From positions 1,300,001 to 1,364,000 of the forward strand of contig NZ_CP150254.1 in NCBI RefSeq assembly GCF_037975445.1: a stretch of DNA of 64,000 nt, given 5' to 3'. The notes beneath the pieces are model-generated. The model made no database searches and had not been told where the DNA came from. It saw only the letters and a list, made by a program, of their open reading frames with translations. The DNA comes from Peribacillus sp. FSL P2-0133 (GTDB taxonomy: Bacteria > Bacillota > Bacilli > Bacillales > DSM-1321). Both the position numbers and the translations under genes were made by a program. Every line of letters begins with the position of its first letter. Position 1 is the first letter of the stretch. Shown piece after piece: positions 19,999-28,630 of the stretch.

Positions 19999-20130
19999 TC
20001 ATTTATGGTCTGTTTTCTTCGAATAGGAGTGCTTACCCGCAGCAAGATTTTCCTGATAGGCGACATTTTTTTCAGCATTTCTCGCTTGGTTATCTTTTGG
20101 CCTTTTGTTGTCATCGGTTGTTTTTGACAT
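19999..20130 (-). CDS. Small hydrophilic protein, DUF3941-like
   Basis: A 43-residue, highly charged protein (MSKTTDDNKRPKDNQARNAE ... GKHSYSKKTDHK). The ATG has AAGGGAG 8 bases upstream, and the gene has its own terminator, so it is a real transcription unit. Composition and length resemble the DUF3941 family of Bacillus small proteins, assigned from memory. Probably disordered; function unknown. Confidence 0.75.
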   Translation of the reverse strand: MSKTTDDNKRPKDNQARNAEKNVAYQENLAAGKHSYSKKTDHK

Positions 20131-20198
20131 AGAGAAAACTCCCTTCCATTATCTGATCAATATATATTGTTCACAATTATGGAATGGAGTATGTATGT

Positions 20199-21065
20199 TT
20201 ATGATTTCTCAGGGGTATCGTTTAAGAAGAAGAGGGCAATTGTACCAGGACCGGCATGTGCACCGATGACGGAGCCGATTGTATGGACCATGAAATCGGT
20301 TGTCCCGAATTCATTTTTAATGGCTTCCTTCCATTCCAGGGCCGTCGCATCATCATCACCATGACTGATGGCAATCGTTTGGTTTTTTAAATTTTTTCCT
20401 CTTTCGTGCATTAATTCGATTACACGTTTAATCAATTTCTTTTTGCCGCGTAACTTTTCAAGCGGAACAAGCTTCCCATCTTCTACATGCAATAACGGTT
20501 TAATGTTTAATAAACCGCCAACAAGGGCAGATGTCTTGGAGATGCGGCCGCCACGGGCCAAATACTCAAGGTTATCTACAGTGAATAGATGCTCCATATG
20601 CCGGGTTTGGAATTCTATGTCAGCTAGGATTTCTTCTTTAGTGGCACCGTTTGCTGCTAGATCGGCTGCTTTCTTTACAATTAATCCGACGCCCATCGAA
20701 GCGCATTTCGTATTGACGATTTCAATGTCAAGGTCAGGGTACTCTTCCTTCACCTGATTAAGAATCATCACTGCCGTTTGATATGTTCCTGATAACTCAG
20801 AGGAAAAGGCTATATATATCCCTTGTTTTTTCTCTTTGGCAAACTGTGTGAAAAGTTCTATAAAGCATTCTGGTGAAGCTTGCGATGTTTTCGGGGCTTT
20901 TCCCTCAATCATCGCTTGATAGACTTCGTGAGAATTAATGGTAAGTAAATCTTCATAATTTTTCCCGTCAAGATGGACTTGTAAAGGAATTAATGAAACA
21001 TTGTTTTCCTTATAGAAAGACAACGGCAAATCACATGCACTATCTGCCAGAATTGTGATAGCCAT
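20199..21065 (-). CDS. DegV family fatty-acid-binding protein
   Basis: A 288-residue DegV/FakB-fold protein. It starts with the family signature ILADSACDLP, has the second-strand motif TSQASPECF, the EDLLTINSHEVYQAM region, and SHGDD in the C-terminal domain. DegV proteins bind a single fatty acid and some act as FakB partners of the kinase FakA in phospholipid synthesis. By synteny (before yitT) it corresponds to B. subtilis YitS. Cytosolic. Start ATG 21065. Confidence 0.9.
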   Translation of the reverse strand: MAITILADSACDLPLSFYKENNVSLIPLQVHLDGKNYEDLLTINSHEVYQAMIEGKAPKTSQASPECFIELFTQFAKEKKQGIYIAFSSELSGTYQTAVMILNQVKEEYPDLDIEIVNTKCASMGVGLIVKKAADLAANGATKEEILADIEFQTRHMEHLFTVDNLEYLARGGRISKTSALVGGLLNIKPLLHVEDGKLVPLEKLRGKKKLIKRVIELMHERGKNLKNQTIAISHGDDDATALEWKEAIKNEFGTTDFMVHTIGSVIGAHAGPGTIALFFLNDTPEKS

Positions 21066-21221
21066 AATACACCTGCTTTCTTTTTACAATTTTTAGAAAA
21101 TGAGTGGTCACTCTACATTTTAGTGTAGCACGTAACGGTGAAAATTCAATCTCTACGTAAATAGAATAAATAATTAAGGGTAAAAAGATAATAGAATAAG
21201 GGTGAAATGGAGGTTTTTAGG

Positions 21222-22064
21222 ATGTACAGTGGTGAAATGAAGAAAATTATCATAGTTGTGGTCGGAGCATTACTGAATGCCGTCGCAATGAACTTTTTTC
21301 TAATACCGGCAAACGTATATGCAAGCGGCTTTACAGGAGTGGCCCAGCTTCTATCGAGGATGATTGGTTCTTTTGCTCCTTTTAATGTATCGACAGGTAT
21401 TCTATTGCTTTTATTGAACATTCCAGTGACGATCATTGCTTGGCGAAAGGTTGGAAAGTCTTTCACTTTTTATAGTTTCCTCAGCGTTGTCTTGATGTCC
21501 TTCTTTATGGAAATCATTCCGATTACACGCTGGTCACCTGACATATTATTAAATGCGGTATTTGGCGGAGTCATAGCTGCAGTAGGTGTGGGGATCACCT
21601 TGAAATACGGTGCGTCGACTGGCGGAATGGATATTATCGCCATGCTACTGTCACGGAAGAAGGACAAACCCGTGGGTACTTATTTATTTCTGCTGAATGG
21701 CGTGATCATTGTAACGGCAGGTGCTGTTTATGGACCGGAAAAAGCTTTGTACACACTTGTTACCCTTTACACATCGACGCGTGTCGTTGACGCGATTCAT
21801 ACGCGTCATGAAAAGCTTACGGCCATGATCATTACAAAGAAAAGCGAAGAACTTAAACAGGCAATCCATGCTAAGTTAGTTCGCGGAATCACGAGGGTTC
21901 CTGCAAAAGGGGCGTTCACGAATGAAACTAAGGAAATGTTATTGATTGTCATTACAAGGTATGAACTGTATGACCTTGAAAAGATCATCAAGGAAGTGGA
22001 TCCACACGCTTTCACAAATATCATAGAAACTTCAGGCATTGTTGGAACTTTCCGCAGGGAATGA
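21222..22064 (+). CDS. yitT: YitT family membrane protein (DUF2179)
   Basis: A 280-residue protein starting at ATG 21222 (MYSGEMKKIIIVVVGALLNA). The ATG at 21207 is rejected because the GGAGG ribosome site lies between the two. Five to six TM segments in the N-terminal two thirds (YitT domain, GASTGGMDIIAMLLSRK), then a cytosolic DUF2179 domain (ITRVPAKGAFTNETKEMLL) of the PII-like fold. The length equals B. subtilis YitT. Substrate unknown. Confidence 0.9.
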   Translation: MYSGEMKKIIIVVVGALLNAVAMNFFLIPANVYASGFTGVAQLLSRMIGSFAPFNVSTGILLLLLNIPVTIIAWRKVGKSFTFYSFLSVVLMSFFMEIIPITRWSPDILLNAVFGGVIAAVGVGITLKYGASTGGMDIIAMLLSRKKDKPVGTYLFLLNGVIIVTAGAVYGPEKALYTLVTLYTSTRVVDAIHTRHEKLTAMIITKKSEELKQAIHAKLVRGITRVPAKGAFTNETKEMLLIVITRYELYDLEKIIKEVDPHAFTNIIETSGIVGTFRRE

Positions 22065-22126
22065 TATTAACAAAAAATTAAGGCCATTACACTTCTATTA
22101 CAAAAGATAATATTTAGGCGTATTAT

Positions 22127-22152
22127 GTTTATTGCCTGTATCAAACGGTTAA
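22127..22152 (+). promoter_or_regulatory. Candidate sigma-B promoter
   Basis: GTTTAT (22127-22132), 14 bases, GGTTAA (22147-22152), resembling GTTTAA-N12-15-GGGTAT with three mismatches in total. It lies 48 bases before a GsiB-like gene, whose B. subtilis counterpart is strongly sigma-B dependent. Confidence 0.4.
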
Positions 22153-22200
22153 TTCTTATATTGTAGCGCCAATTTAAAATCTTATGAAGGAGTGATAAAA

Positions 22201-22452
22201 ATGGCTAACGACGAAAAAATGAGCAGACAGGAAGCAGGTCGTAAAGGCGGGGAAGCCACTTCTAAAAATCACGACAAGGATTTTTACCGGGAAATTGGGC
22301 AAAAGGGCGGAGAAGCTACATCGGATAATCATGAGAAGGAATTCTATCAAGAAATTGGACAAAAGGGCGGAGAAGCCACTGCTGATTCCCATGGTAAAGG
22401 CTTTTATAAAGAAATTGGTGAAAAAGGCGGTAAGGCACGAAATAACAATTGA
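22201..22452 (+). CDS. GsiB-like general stress hydrophilin (KGG repeats)
   Basis: An 83-residue, very hydrophilic protein built from four about 20-residue repeats with the core GRKGGEATSKNHDKDFYREI. The repeats match the KGG/stress-induced bacterial acidophilic motif family and LEA-type hydrophilins such as GsiB. It is expected to be disordered and protective under desiccation or osmotic stress. ATG 22201 has GAAGGAGTG 8 bases upstream. The DNA repeats are diverged at third positions, indicating selection on the protein. Confidence 0.87.
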   Translation: MANDEKMSRQEAGRKGGEATSKNHDKDFYREIGQKGGEATSDNHEKEFYQEIGQKGGEATADSHGKGFYKEIGEKGGKARNNN

Positions 22453-22464
22453 TGAAAACAAAGC

Positions 22465-22493
22465 GAAAGCCTCCAGGAATCCTGGAGGCTTTC
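22465..22493. terminator. Bidirectional terminator between GsiB-like gene and small gene pair
   Basis: GAAAGCCTCCAGGA / TCCTGGAGGCTTTC near-perfect stem; moderately T-rich on both exits. It separates convergent genes. Confidence 0.8.
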
Positions 22494-22496
22494 ACG

Positions 22497-22745
22497 TTAT
22501 TTAGAGTGGTTTTCCAGCTCTTCCTGGAGTTCTCGCAGTTGTTCTTTTTCGGCCTCGGTCGTATTGGCAAAGGCTGATGAAAGAGCGTTTTTAGCGATTT
22601 CCTCTGTCTTGCGCTGGTCACCTTCATGCTCAGAGTGAAGAGCATTTTTAGCGATTTCCTCTGTCTTATGCTGGTCACCTTCATGCTCAGAGTGGAGAGC
22701 TTCTTCAACAAATTCCCTTGCCTTCTGGAATAAATTGTTTCCCAT
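22497..22745 (-). CDS. Small protein with 19-residue tandem repeats (DUF3813-like)
   Basis: An 82-residue charged helical protein: a family-like N-terminus (MGNNLFQKAREFVEEALHSE) then two copies of a 19-residue unit (ALHSEHEGDQ-x-KTEEIAKN) and an acidic tail. The N-terminal part resembles DUF3813 small proteins of Bacillus, from memory. Its ATG overlaps the stop of the upstream 50-residue gene by one base (TAATG), so the two are translationally coupled. Function unknown. Confidence 0.75.
   Translation of the reverse strand: MGNNLFQKAREFVEEALHSEHEGDQHKTEEIAKNALHSEHEGDQRKTEEIAKNALSSAFANTTEAEKEQLRELQEELENHSK
22582..22695. repeat. 57-bp direct tandem repeat, two full copies
   Basis: Copies at 22582-22638 and 22639-22695, nearly identical, with the first bases of a third copy after 22695. 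They lie in frame inside the small coding gene and encode its 19-residue repeat. Confidence 0.9.
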
Positions 22746-22897
22746 TAGAAACCACCATAGCTTTGTTCTGACATAATTCTTAACCTGTCTTTTTCAGCCT
22801 CTTCAAACGTAGTGTGATAAGGGATTTTTTCGGCATGCCTGGCAACACTTTCTTTGCCTTGCTGTACAAATCGTTTAGATTTACTGCTTTTACCCAT
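22745..22897 (-). CDS. Small conserved-looking hypothetical protein (50 aa)
   Basis: ATG 22897 has GGAGGAG 7 bases upstream. The 50-residue product (MGKSSKSKRFVQQGKESVAR ... SEQSYGGF) is basic at the start and charged throughout. The stop codon overlaps the next ATG (TAATG), which supports a real two-gene unit. No family name recognised. Confidence 0.72.
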   Translation of the reverse strand: MGKSSKSKRFVQQGKESVARHAEKIPYHTTFEEAEKDRLRIMSEQSYGGF

Positions 22898-23001
22898 TCT
22901 TATCTCCTCCGATTCTGAGCGTTGTCGACAACGGAATGGAAGCTGTTGTCCATATTAGTTTGGCTTGAAAAAGAGATATTATTAAGGTAAAAAATGACGT
23001 A

Positions 23002-23817
23002 TTAGGCTTTTATATTGAATTTTTCTTCGAGGAAGACCGCTATACCATCTTCTTCATTCGTCAATGTAGTCGTATTTGCTACCGTTTTTACTGGTGAAAT
23101 CGCATTTCCCATGGCCACCCCGGTTCCCGCGTAATCGAGCATTTCCAAATCATTATCTTCATCACCGAAAGCGATTATCCTGTTTTGAGGGATTTCCAGA
23201 TAGTTGGATACACGTTTTAAACCTACGGCTTTACTTAACCCGCTTTTTATTATTTCGATGATATGAAAAGGCTCTGCCCAGCGGCGATGATCGACTAATT
23301 CTGCATGGACATCGGATAAATGCTGGCGAATCTGTCCTACGAATTCACTATCTGTATGAATTAGCATCGAAGTTGGGGAATCCTGAAGATAATTGCGCAA
23401 GTCACCTGTCTTCATGATCGGATTTCCTACATTAAACATGTTCATCAACTTTTCATCATGATAATGAACATAAACTTCATCCCGGACTTCTGCGATGATG
23501 TTGTGATATTTAAACTGATCACACGCTTCAACAATATCTTTCGCAACACTTATATCAAGTGGAGAGTGGTATACCCCCCAGCTTGTATGTAATGGGTGAT
23601 GGACGAAAGCGCCATTGAAATTAACGATTGGTGTAGTCAACCCCAATTCCCGGTAATAAAGTTCACTTGAGCGAAAGGGACGCCCGGTAGCGATCATAAC
23701 TTCGTGTCCATCTTCTTTTAGTTTTAGGAGTGTTTTTTTAGTCCTTGAAGAAATTGTTTTGTTATCTGTAAGTAAAGTACCATCAAGATCTAATACGATT
23801 AAATGTTTCTCAGCCAT
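23002..23817 (-). CDS. yitU: HAD-superfamily Cof-type phosphatase YitU
   Basis: A 271-residue phosphatase starting at ATG 23817 (MAEKHLIVLDLDGTLL), with AAGGTGT 5 bases upstream. HAD motif I DLDGTLL, motif II TGRP, Lys motif GLSKAVGL, motif IV GDEDNDLEML, with a C2B cap between. The length matches B. subtilis YitU, one of the HAD phosphatases reported to act in flavin biosynthesis (5-amino-6-ribitylaminouracil phosphate). The gene lies beside yitV, as in B. subtilis. Confidence 0.9.
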   Translation of the reverse strand: MAEKHLIVLDLDGTLLTDNKTISSRTKKTLLKLKEDGHEVMIATGRPFRSSELYYRELGLTTPIVNFNGAFVHHPLHTSWGVYHSPLDISVAKDIVEACDQFKYHNIIAEVRDEVYVHYHDEKLMNMFNVGNPIMKTGDLRNYLQDSPTSMLIHTDSEFVGQIRQHLSDVHAELVDHRRWAEPFHIIEIIKSGLSKAVGLKRVSNYLEIPQNRIIAFGDEDNDLEMLDYAGTGVAMGNAISPVKTVANTTTLTNEEDGIAVFLEEKFNIKA

Positions 23818-24046
23818 GTACACACCTTCTGTTCTTTTTGATTTCATTATATGCAAATATTGTTAAGCCTATTTTAAAGTAAATGTAAATCTTTTTCATT
23901 CTTTATGCATTCCTGTATGATATTACTATATCCAAGATCATGATGATTAAAGCGAAGCTCGGGATTAAGGAGTGGAATGATGAATGCCAATGCCATATTG
24001 ATAATGGCATTGAAAAGACCGGAACAAATTATTCGGAGGGGTTAAC

Positions 24047-24835
24047 TTGATAATAATTGAAAAAGAACTAATTGGACATATTCCTGTACTGCACGTAGGT
24101 GAAGAAACCACTTTCAATCAGGAATTGCCGGTTATTATTTTTATACATGGTTTTCAAAGTGCAAAAGAACACAATCTTCACTATGCTTATTTAATGGCAG
24201 AAAAGGGTTTTCGTGTGCTTCTTCCCGATATGATCCATCATGGGGAAAGGGAAGCTGGCTTAAGTGATTCTCAAATGATGCCCCGTTTTTGGGAAATGGT
24301 TTTACAGACAATCCGGGATTTATCTTTGCTGAAGGATGATTTATTATCCCGAAAATTAATTGATCCTGACAGAATAGGCGTAGCTGGTACCTCTATGGGG
24401 GGAATAGTGACTAATGGGGCCCTGGCTGCATATGAATGGATATCCGCCGGAGTCAGTTTAATGGGAAACCCATCATATGTCGCGTATGCAGAGCTCCAAA
24501 TGGCGGAGATTAAGAAAAGGAAAGTTAATTTCCCAGCTACTGATGAGGAAGTTGCCAAGGTGATTGAACAGCTCAAGCCATTTGATTTGAGTCTGAATCA
24601 GGATAAGCTTTCCAACCGTCCGCTTCTTTTTTGGCATGGTGCCAAAGATCCGGTTGTTCCTTATCAACATGCATATCGTTTTTATGAAGCTGTCAAAGCA
24701 GGGTATAATGAGGCAGATGAAAAAATTGATTTCATCCTTGATCCTAAGGCTGGACATAAAGTGAGTAGGGAAGGCGTACTTATGACTGCAGACTGGTTCG
24801 CGAAACATTTACTGTCAACTGTGCAAAATGCTTAA
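24047..24835 (+). CDS. yitV: YitV, alpha/beta hydrolase (esterase)
   Basis: A 262-residue serine hydrolase. IFIHGFQSAKEHN forms the oxyanion region, GTSMGGIVT carries the nucleophile Ser, HGAKDPVVP the acid Asp and DPKAGHKVS the His. TTG start at 24047 after GGAGGGG. Family esterase; natural substrate unknown. Adjacent to yitW on the same strand. Confidence 0.88.
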   Translation: MIIIEKELIGHIPVLHVGEETTFNQELPVIIFIHGFQSAKEHNLHYAYLMAEKGFRVLLPDMIHHGEREAGLSDSQMMPRFWEMVLQTIRDLSLLKDDLLSRKLIDPDRIGVAGTSMGGIVTNGALAAYEWISAGVSLMGNPSYVAYAELQMAEIKKRKVNFPATDEEVAKVIEQLKPFDLSLNQDKLSNRPLLFWHGAKDPVVPYQHAYRFYEAVKAGYNEADEKIDFILDPKAGHKVSREGVLMTADWFAKHLLSTVQNA

Positions 24836-24953
24836 GTACTCACTCAAAATCTGTTATGATTCTAATACGGACATAAAATAAAGTCTAAAACGGGCATAAT
24901 GATGAAACCGATAATCTAAAACGAAGAGATTTTCCATAAAAGGAGTGATCGAA

Positions 24954-25262
24954 GTGGATCAAGATACAAAAGACATTATCATTGGAGCTTTGGAGCAGGT
25001 CATTGACCCTGAGCTTGGTATAGATATAGTTAATTTAGGCTTGGTATATGATGTGGATATGGATGAGGAAGGTCTGACTACGGTGACGATGACATTGACA
25101 GCAATGGGCTGTCCGATGGCTGGGACGATCGTCGATCAAGTTAAATTGGTTCTGGAAGATATCCCAGAGGTAAAGGAAACGGATGTGAAGATTGTCTGGA
25201 GTCCGCCATGGACGAAAGACAAAATGTCCAGATATGCTAAAATTGCATTAGGAATCAAATAA
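24954..25262 (+). CDS. yitW: YitW, MIP18/DUF59 Fe-S assembly factor
   Basis: A 102-residue protein from GTG 24954, with AAGGAG 8 bases upstream; a GTG at 24945 overlaps that site. DUF59 signature ALEQVIDPELGIDIVNLGLV and the conserved Cys in MGCPMAGTI. SufT/MIP18-type proteins help insert or carry Fe-S clusters. Length equals the B. subtilis YitW. Confidence 0.9.
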   Translation: MDQDTKDIIIGALEQVIDPELGIDIVNLGLVYDVDMDEEGLTTVTMTLTAMGCPMAGTIVDQVKLVLEDIPEVKETDVKIVWSPPWTKDKMSRYAKIALGIK

Positions 25263-25280
25263 TAACTCTATATAGAAATG

Positions 25281-25346
25281 AAAAGCCAGTCAAAAAACAG
25301 TGAACCCATTCAATTGAGTCACTTTTTATGGTCTGGTTTTTTCTAA
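25281..25346 (+). terminator. Likely terminator after yitW, nested stems
   Basis: Outer arms AAAAGCCAG and CTGGTTTTTT with an inner AGTGA / TCACT pair, ending in T6. It is long and branched for a terminator and lies just upstream of moaA. Confidence 0.5.
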
Positions 25347-25369
25347 TACTTTCGGCTAGGAGTGGTTAA

Positions 25370-26383
25370 TTGAACAGTCAAATTAAAGATTCATTGGACA
25401 GGCCACTAAGGGATTTAAGGATTTCAGTCATAGATCGCTGTAACTTTCGCTGCCAGTATTGCATGCCTGCTGAAATTTTTCATGAGAATTTTCAGTTCCT
25501 GCCTAAAAGTGAGCTATTATCCTATGAGGAAATTGTAAGGCTTTCTAAAATATTCGCAAGCTTAGGGGTAAAAAAACTAAGGTTGACAGGCGGGGAACCA
25601 TTACTCCGGAGAGATCTCACCACTCTGATTTCAAATCTCGTTAAAATTGAAGGTATTGAAGATATTGGACTGACTACGAATGGTGTCTTCTTGAAAAAAC
25701 ATGCCGTGAATTTGAGGGAAGCTGGTTTGCAGAGGGTGAATATCAGCTTAGACAGCCTCGATGATGAACTTTTCAAGAAGATGAACGGCAGGAATATCGG
25801 TATAAAGCCTGTTATTGAAGGCATCGCAGCTGCCAAAGAAGCTGGGCTTGGCGTTAAAGTGAATATGGTAGTGAAAAAAGAAACCAATGAATCTCAAATC
25901 CTGCCGATGGCCCGATTTTGTAAAGATGAGGGCATTCAATTACGCTATATAGAATTCATGGATGTCGGACATACAAATGGCTGGCAGTTGAAGAATGTCA
26001 TTACGAAAAGAGAACTGCTTGCAATGCTCCAAACCGAATTCGATCTAGAACCGGTAGAAGAAGATTATTTTGGAGAGGTGGCAAAACGCTTCCGTTATAA
26101 GGGCACTACTGCAGAAGTGGGCTTCATAACCTCGGTATCCGAGTCTTTTTGTTCAAGTTGTACACGTGCACGTCTTTCTGCTAATGGAAGTTTATATACA
26201 TGCCTGTTTAATGGAAAGGGACATGACTTGAAGTCATTGCTCCGTTCCGGCATGACAGATGAAGAATTGACCGGGTTCATCATTTCGCTTTGGAATCGCA
26301 GGGACGATCGCTATTCGGATGAGCGGGCAGCGGGAACGGCCAAGAAACAGGAAAAAATCGAAATGTCATTCATTGGCGGGTAA
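25370..26383 (+). CDS. moaA: MoaA, GTP 3',8-cyclase (molybdenum cofactor)
   Basis: A 337-residue radical-SAM enzyme for the first step of molybdopterin synthesis. The N-terminal cluster motif is CNFRCQYC (Cys-x3-Cys-x2-Cys), followed by [13 protein letters not shown]. The C-terminal cluster motif [19 protein letters not shown] binds the second 4Fe-4S, and the protein ends in the conserved Gly-Gly. TTG start with TAGGAG 9 bases upstream. It stands alone here, so other moa/moe genes are elsewhere. Convergent with an FNR-type gene. Confidence 0.95.
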   Translation: MNSQIKDSLDRPLRDLRISVIDRCNFRCQYCMPAEIFHENFQFLPKSELLSYEEIVRLSKIFASLGVKKLRLTGGEPLLRRDLTTLISNLVKIEGIEDIGLTTNGVFLKKHAVNLREAGLQRVNISLDSLDDELFKKMNGRNIGIKPVIEGIAAAKEAGLGVKVNMVVKKETNESQILPMARFCKDEGIQLRYIEFMDVGHTNGWQLKNVITKRELLAMLQTEFDLEPVEEDYFGEVAKRFRYKGTTAEVGFITSVSESFCSSCTRARLSANGSLYTCLFNGKGHDLKSLLRSGMTDEELTGFIISLWNRRDDRYSDERAAGTAKKQEKIEMSFIGG

Positions 26384-26409
26384 TATACAAATACTCCTTC
26401 CGAATGAAT

Positions 26410-26452
26410 AAAAAATGAAGGGATGGCAATTACGCCATCCCTTCATTTTTTA
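26410..26452. terminator. Bidirectional terminator after moaA
   Basis: AAAAAATGAAGGGATGGC / GCCATCCCTTCATTTTTT, perfect stem with a 6-base loop. Confidence 0.92.
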
Positions 26453-26653
26453 TATAGTTATTAGGAACTTCTGATGCCAGTCAATGGACGAAATCGATTT
26501 TTATGCTTTTTTTATGCATATTTATATTTTTTTATAGGAATCCATGAAAATGAAAATAATTAAATGGTCCTAGGGAAAATTCAGCCTGGAAATAAACGCC
26601 GATCATTTTAAGGTCAGTAAGGCATTATGTATTTACTGCTTTTTATGTGGGAT

Positions 26654-27343
26654 TTAATCGATGGTACAGATTTCTATTGGACAGTTTTCACAGTCGATTT
26701 CCTGTTTCAAAAAGTCAAAGTCAAGAATCGTAATGCGTCCCTTTTTAATGGAGATGACATTGTTTTTCCTTAATTGAGCGAGCATTCGATTGACTACCTC
26801 GCGGGATGTGCCGCAAAAATTGGCGAGTTCTTGGTTTGTAAAGGGAAGATTGATAACTTTACCGTCTTCTGCTTCAGTGCCATAACTATTTGATAAACGG
26901 ATAAGGGTGGAGTAAAAGGCACCTTTCTTGCCGTGCAGGAGCATATCGCGGAATTTAGCCTGATTTTTACGGTTTTGAGCCGATAACCATGTCATCATCT
27001 CGACTGCAAGGTGGCTATCTGAGGCGATTTTCTCTTCTAATGCTTCTTTGGAAATTACCGCAACAGTTCCATCTTCCATCATCTTTGCATTCATCATATA
27101 TTTAGGATTTGGAGAAAATAAGACAGTTTCCCCAACCAAATCATTCTCCGAACTAATGCGTATAGTTAATTCCCGACCGTCAGGAACAACCTTACTCACT
27201 TCTACTTTACCTTTTAAAATGTAATACAAATCACTTGCTGGGGTGCTCTCCTGAAAAAGATAGCGCCCTTTTTCCATATGTTTAACTTGCTGTTTATTAT
27301 CTAAAATTGAATGCATCCGATTAGATAACGATAATTCATTCAT
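26654..27343 (-). CDS. fnr: FNR-type CRP family regulator with C-terminal 4Fe-4S ligands
   Basis: A 229-residue regulator from ATG 27343, with AAAGGTGGT 8 bases upstream; a GTG four codons earlier lies inside that site. Cyclic-nucleotide-binding-like beta barrel (FQESTPASDLYYILKGKVEV) at about 30-120, dimer helix, then a winged helix (TNQELANFCGTSREVVNRML). The C-terminus reads CENCPIEIC, i.e. Cys-x2-Cys-x4-Cys, the spacing of the three cluster cysteines of B. subtilis Fnr (with an Asp as fourth ligand; one candidate is the Asp in KFRDMLLHG). This C-terminal cluster is a Bacillus-type oxygen sensor. It probably controls anaerobic (nitrate) genes. Confidence 0.85.
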   Translation of the reverse strand: MNELSLSNRMHSILDNKQQVKHMEKGRYLFQESTPASDLYYILKGKVEVSKVVPDGRELTIRISSENDLVGETVLFSPNPKYMMNAKMMEDGTVAVISKEALEEKIASDSHLAVEMMTWLSAQNRKNQAKFRDMLLHGKKGAFYSTLIRLSNSYGTEAEDGKVINLPFTNQELANFCGTSREVVNRMLAQLRKNNVISIKKGRITILDFDFLKQEIDCENCPIEICTID

Positions 27344-27427
27344 GCAAATGACCACCTTTCCAAATGCCGTTAAAACTCAATCACTACCTTTGATTTAAAC
27401 GGAAAAAGCACTAGTAGTCAACAACTT

Positions 27428-27528
27428 TGGATAATTCTAGGAGTTTTTATGGATAATTTTTCATTTAAAATTTTAGTTTAGAATTTTATAAAAATACATT
27501 TGATTTTATTTTTATTCAGTCTTATAAT
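27428..27528 (+). promoter_or_regulatory. argC promoter with ARG-box-like sites
   Basis: TTGATT (27500-27505), 17-base spacer, TATAAT (27523-27528), 48 bases before the argC start. AhrC/ArgR-like half-palindromes occur at 27428-27441, at 27450-27463 (TGGATAATTTTTCA) and over the -35/spacer (27500-27518, ending ATTCA). Arginine-dependent repression is expected. The first two boxes are 22 bases apart, one more than the ideal 21. Confidence 0.5.
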
Positions 27529-27576
27529 AATAGAATCAAAGAATGACAGGGACCTGAAATTATAGGAGATGGTTTT

Positions 27577-28614
27577 ATGAACGTATCAATAGTAGGTGCA
27601 ACGGGTTATGGAGGAATGGAACTAATAAGATTTTTGAATAATCATCCGCAATTTAAAATAAAATCATTGCATACTTCTTCCCAATTTGGCCGAAGTTTAT
27701 CTGAAGAAAATGCACATTTAATGCATATGAAAGACAAATTAGAAGAAATTGACCCGGAGGCGATTGCAAAAAAATCCGATATTGTATTTCTTGCAACTCC
27801 TTCTGGTGTTTCCTCGCAATTGATTTCGGAATTTTCTGACCTTGACATTAAAGTAATCGACCTATCAGGAGACCTCAGGCTTCAAACTCCAGGTGAATAT
27901 GAACACTGGTATAAAAAACCAGCAGCTCCTCAGCACATTATTGAAGAAGCCGTATACGGATTGTCTGAATGGAATGCCGAAGCAATAAAAAAAGCAACGA
28001 TTATTGCAAATCCAGGGTGCTACCCAACCGCATCACTATTAGGTCTTGCCCCTTTATTCACTGAAGGATTGGCCGGAGCAGCTGCCGATGTGATCATCGA
28101 TGCAAAATCCGGGGTTTCCGGGGCGGGTAAATCACTTTCGGCAGTCACCCATTATAGTGAAATGAATGAGAACTTTAAGATATATAAGGTAAATCAACAT
28201 CAACACATACCGGAAATCGAACAACAGCTTGGGAGATGGTCAACAGGTCTACAGCCTATTACCTTCAATACCCATCTTGTTCCAATGACAAGAGGGATTA
28301 TGGCGACGATGTATATAAAGGTTAATCGGGAAACCTCAAATGTTGAATTAAGGGATTTATACGAAACCGTTTACGAGAACCACCCATTTGTCCGAGTACA
28401 GCCCCTTGATCGCTTTCCATCCACGAAACAAGTATATGGATCGAACTTTTGCGACATAGGCGTTGATTATGATGAAAGAACAGGTAAGGTAACGGTGGTT
28501 TCAGTTATTGATAATTTAGTGAAGGGTGCTGCAGGGCAGGCCATTCAAAATGCAAATATATTAATGGGACTAGAAGAAACGGCAGGACTATGGAACAGTC
28601 CGCTATATCCGTAA
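27577..28614 (+). CDS. argC: N-acetyl-gamma-glutamyl-phosphate reductase
   Basis: A 345-residue NADPH-dependent enzyme for the third step of ornithine synthesis. Rossmann motif VGATGYGGMELIRF at the N-terminus, catalytic Cys148 in ANPGCYPTAS, and the substrate motif HQHIPEIEQQL near 205. First gene of argC-J-B-D-carA-carB-argF. ATG follows ATAGGAGATGG. Confidence 0.97.
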   Translation: MNVSIVGATGYGGMELIRFLNNHPQFKIKSLHTSSQFGRSLSEENAHLMHMKDKLEEIDPEAIAKKSDIVFLATPSGVSSQLISEFSDLDIKVIDLSGDLRLQTPGEYEHWYKKPAAPQHIIEEAVYGLSEWNAEAIKKATIIANPGCYPTASLLGLAPLFTEGLAGAAADVIIDAKSGVSGAGKSLSAVTHYSEMNENFKIYKVNQHQHIPEIEQQLGRWSTGLQPITFNTHLVPMTRGIMATMYIKVNRETSNVELRDLYETVYENHPFVRVQPLDRFPSTKQVYGSNFCDIGVDYDERTGKVTVVSVIDNLVKGAAGQAIQNANILMGLEETAGLWNSPLYP

Positions 28615-28630
28615 ACTTTGGAGGAAAATA

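Noticed and set aside
22192..22462. CRISPR-like look of the repeated units
   Set aside because: The repeats are in frame, code for KGG-type protein repeats, and vary at third codon positions; no spacers or cas genes.
26570..26640. Possible terminator of the FNR gene
   Set aside because: Only a weak CAGTAA/TTTACTG pairing with a long loop, and the T run is on the opposite strand.
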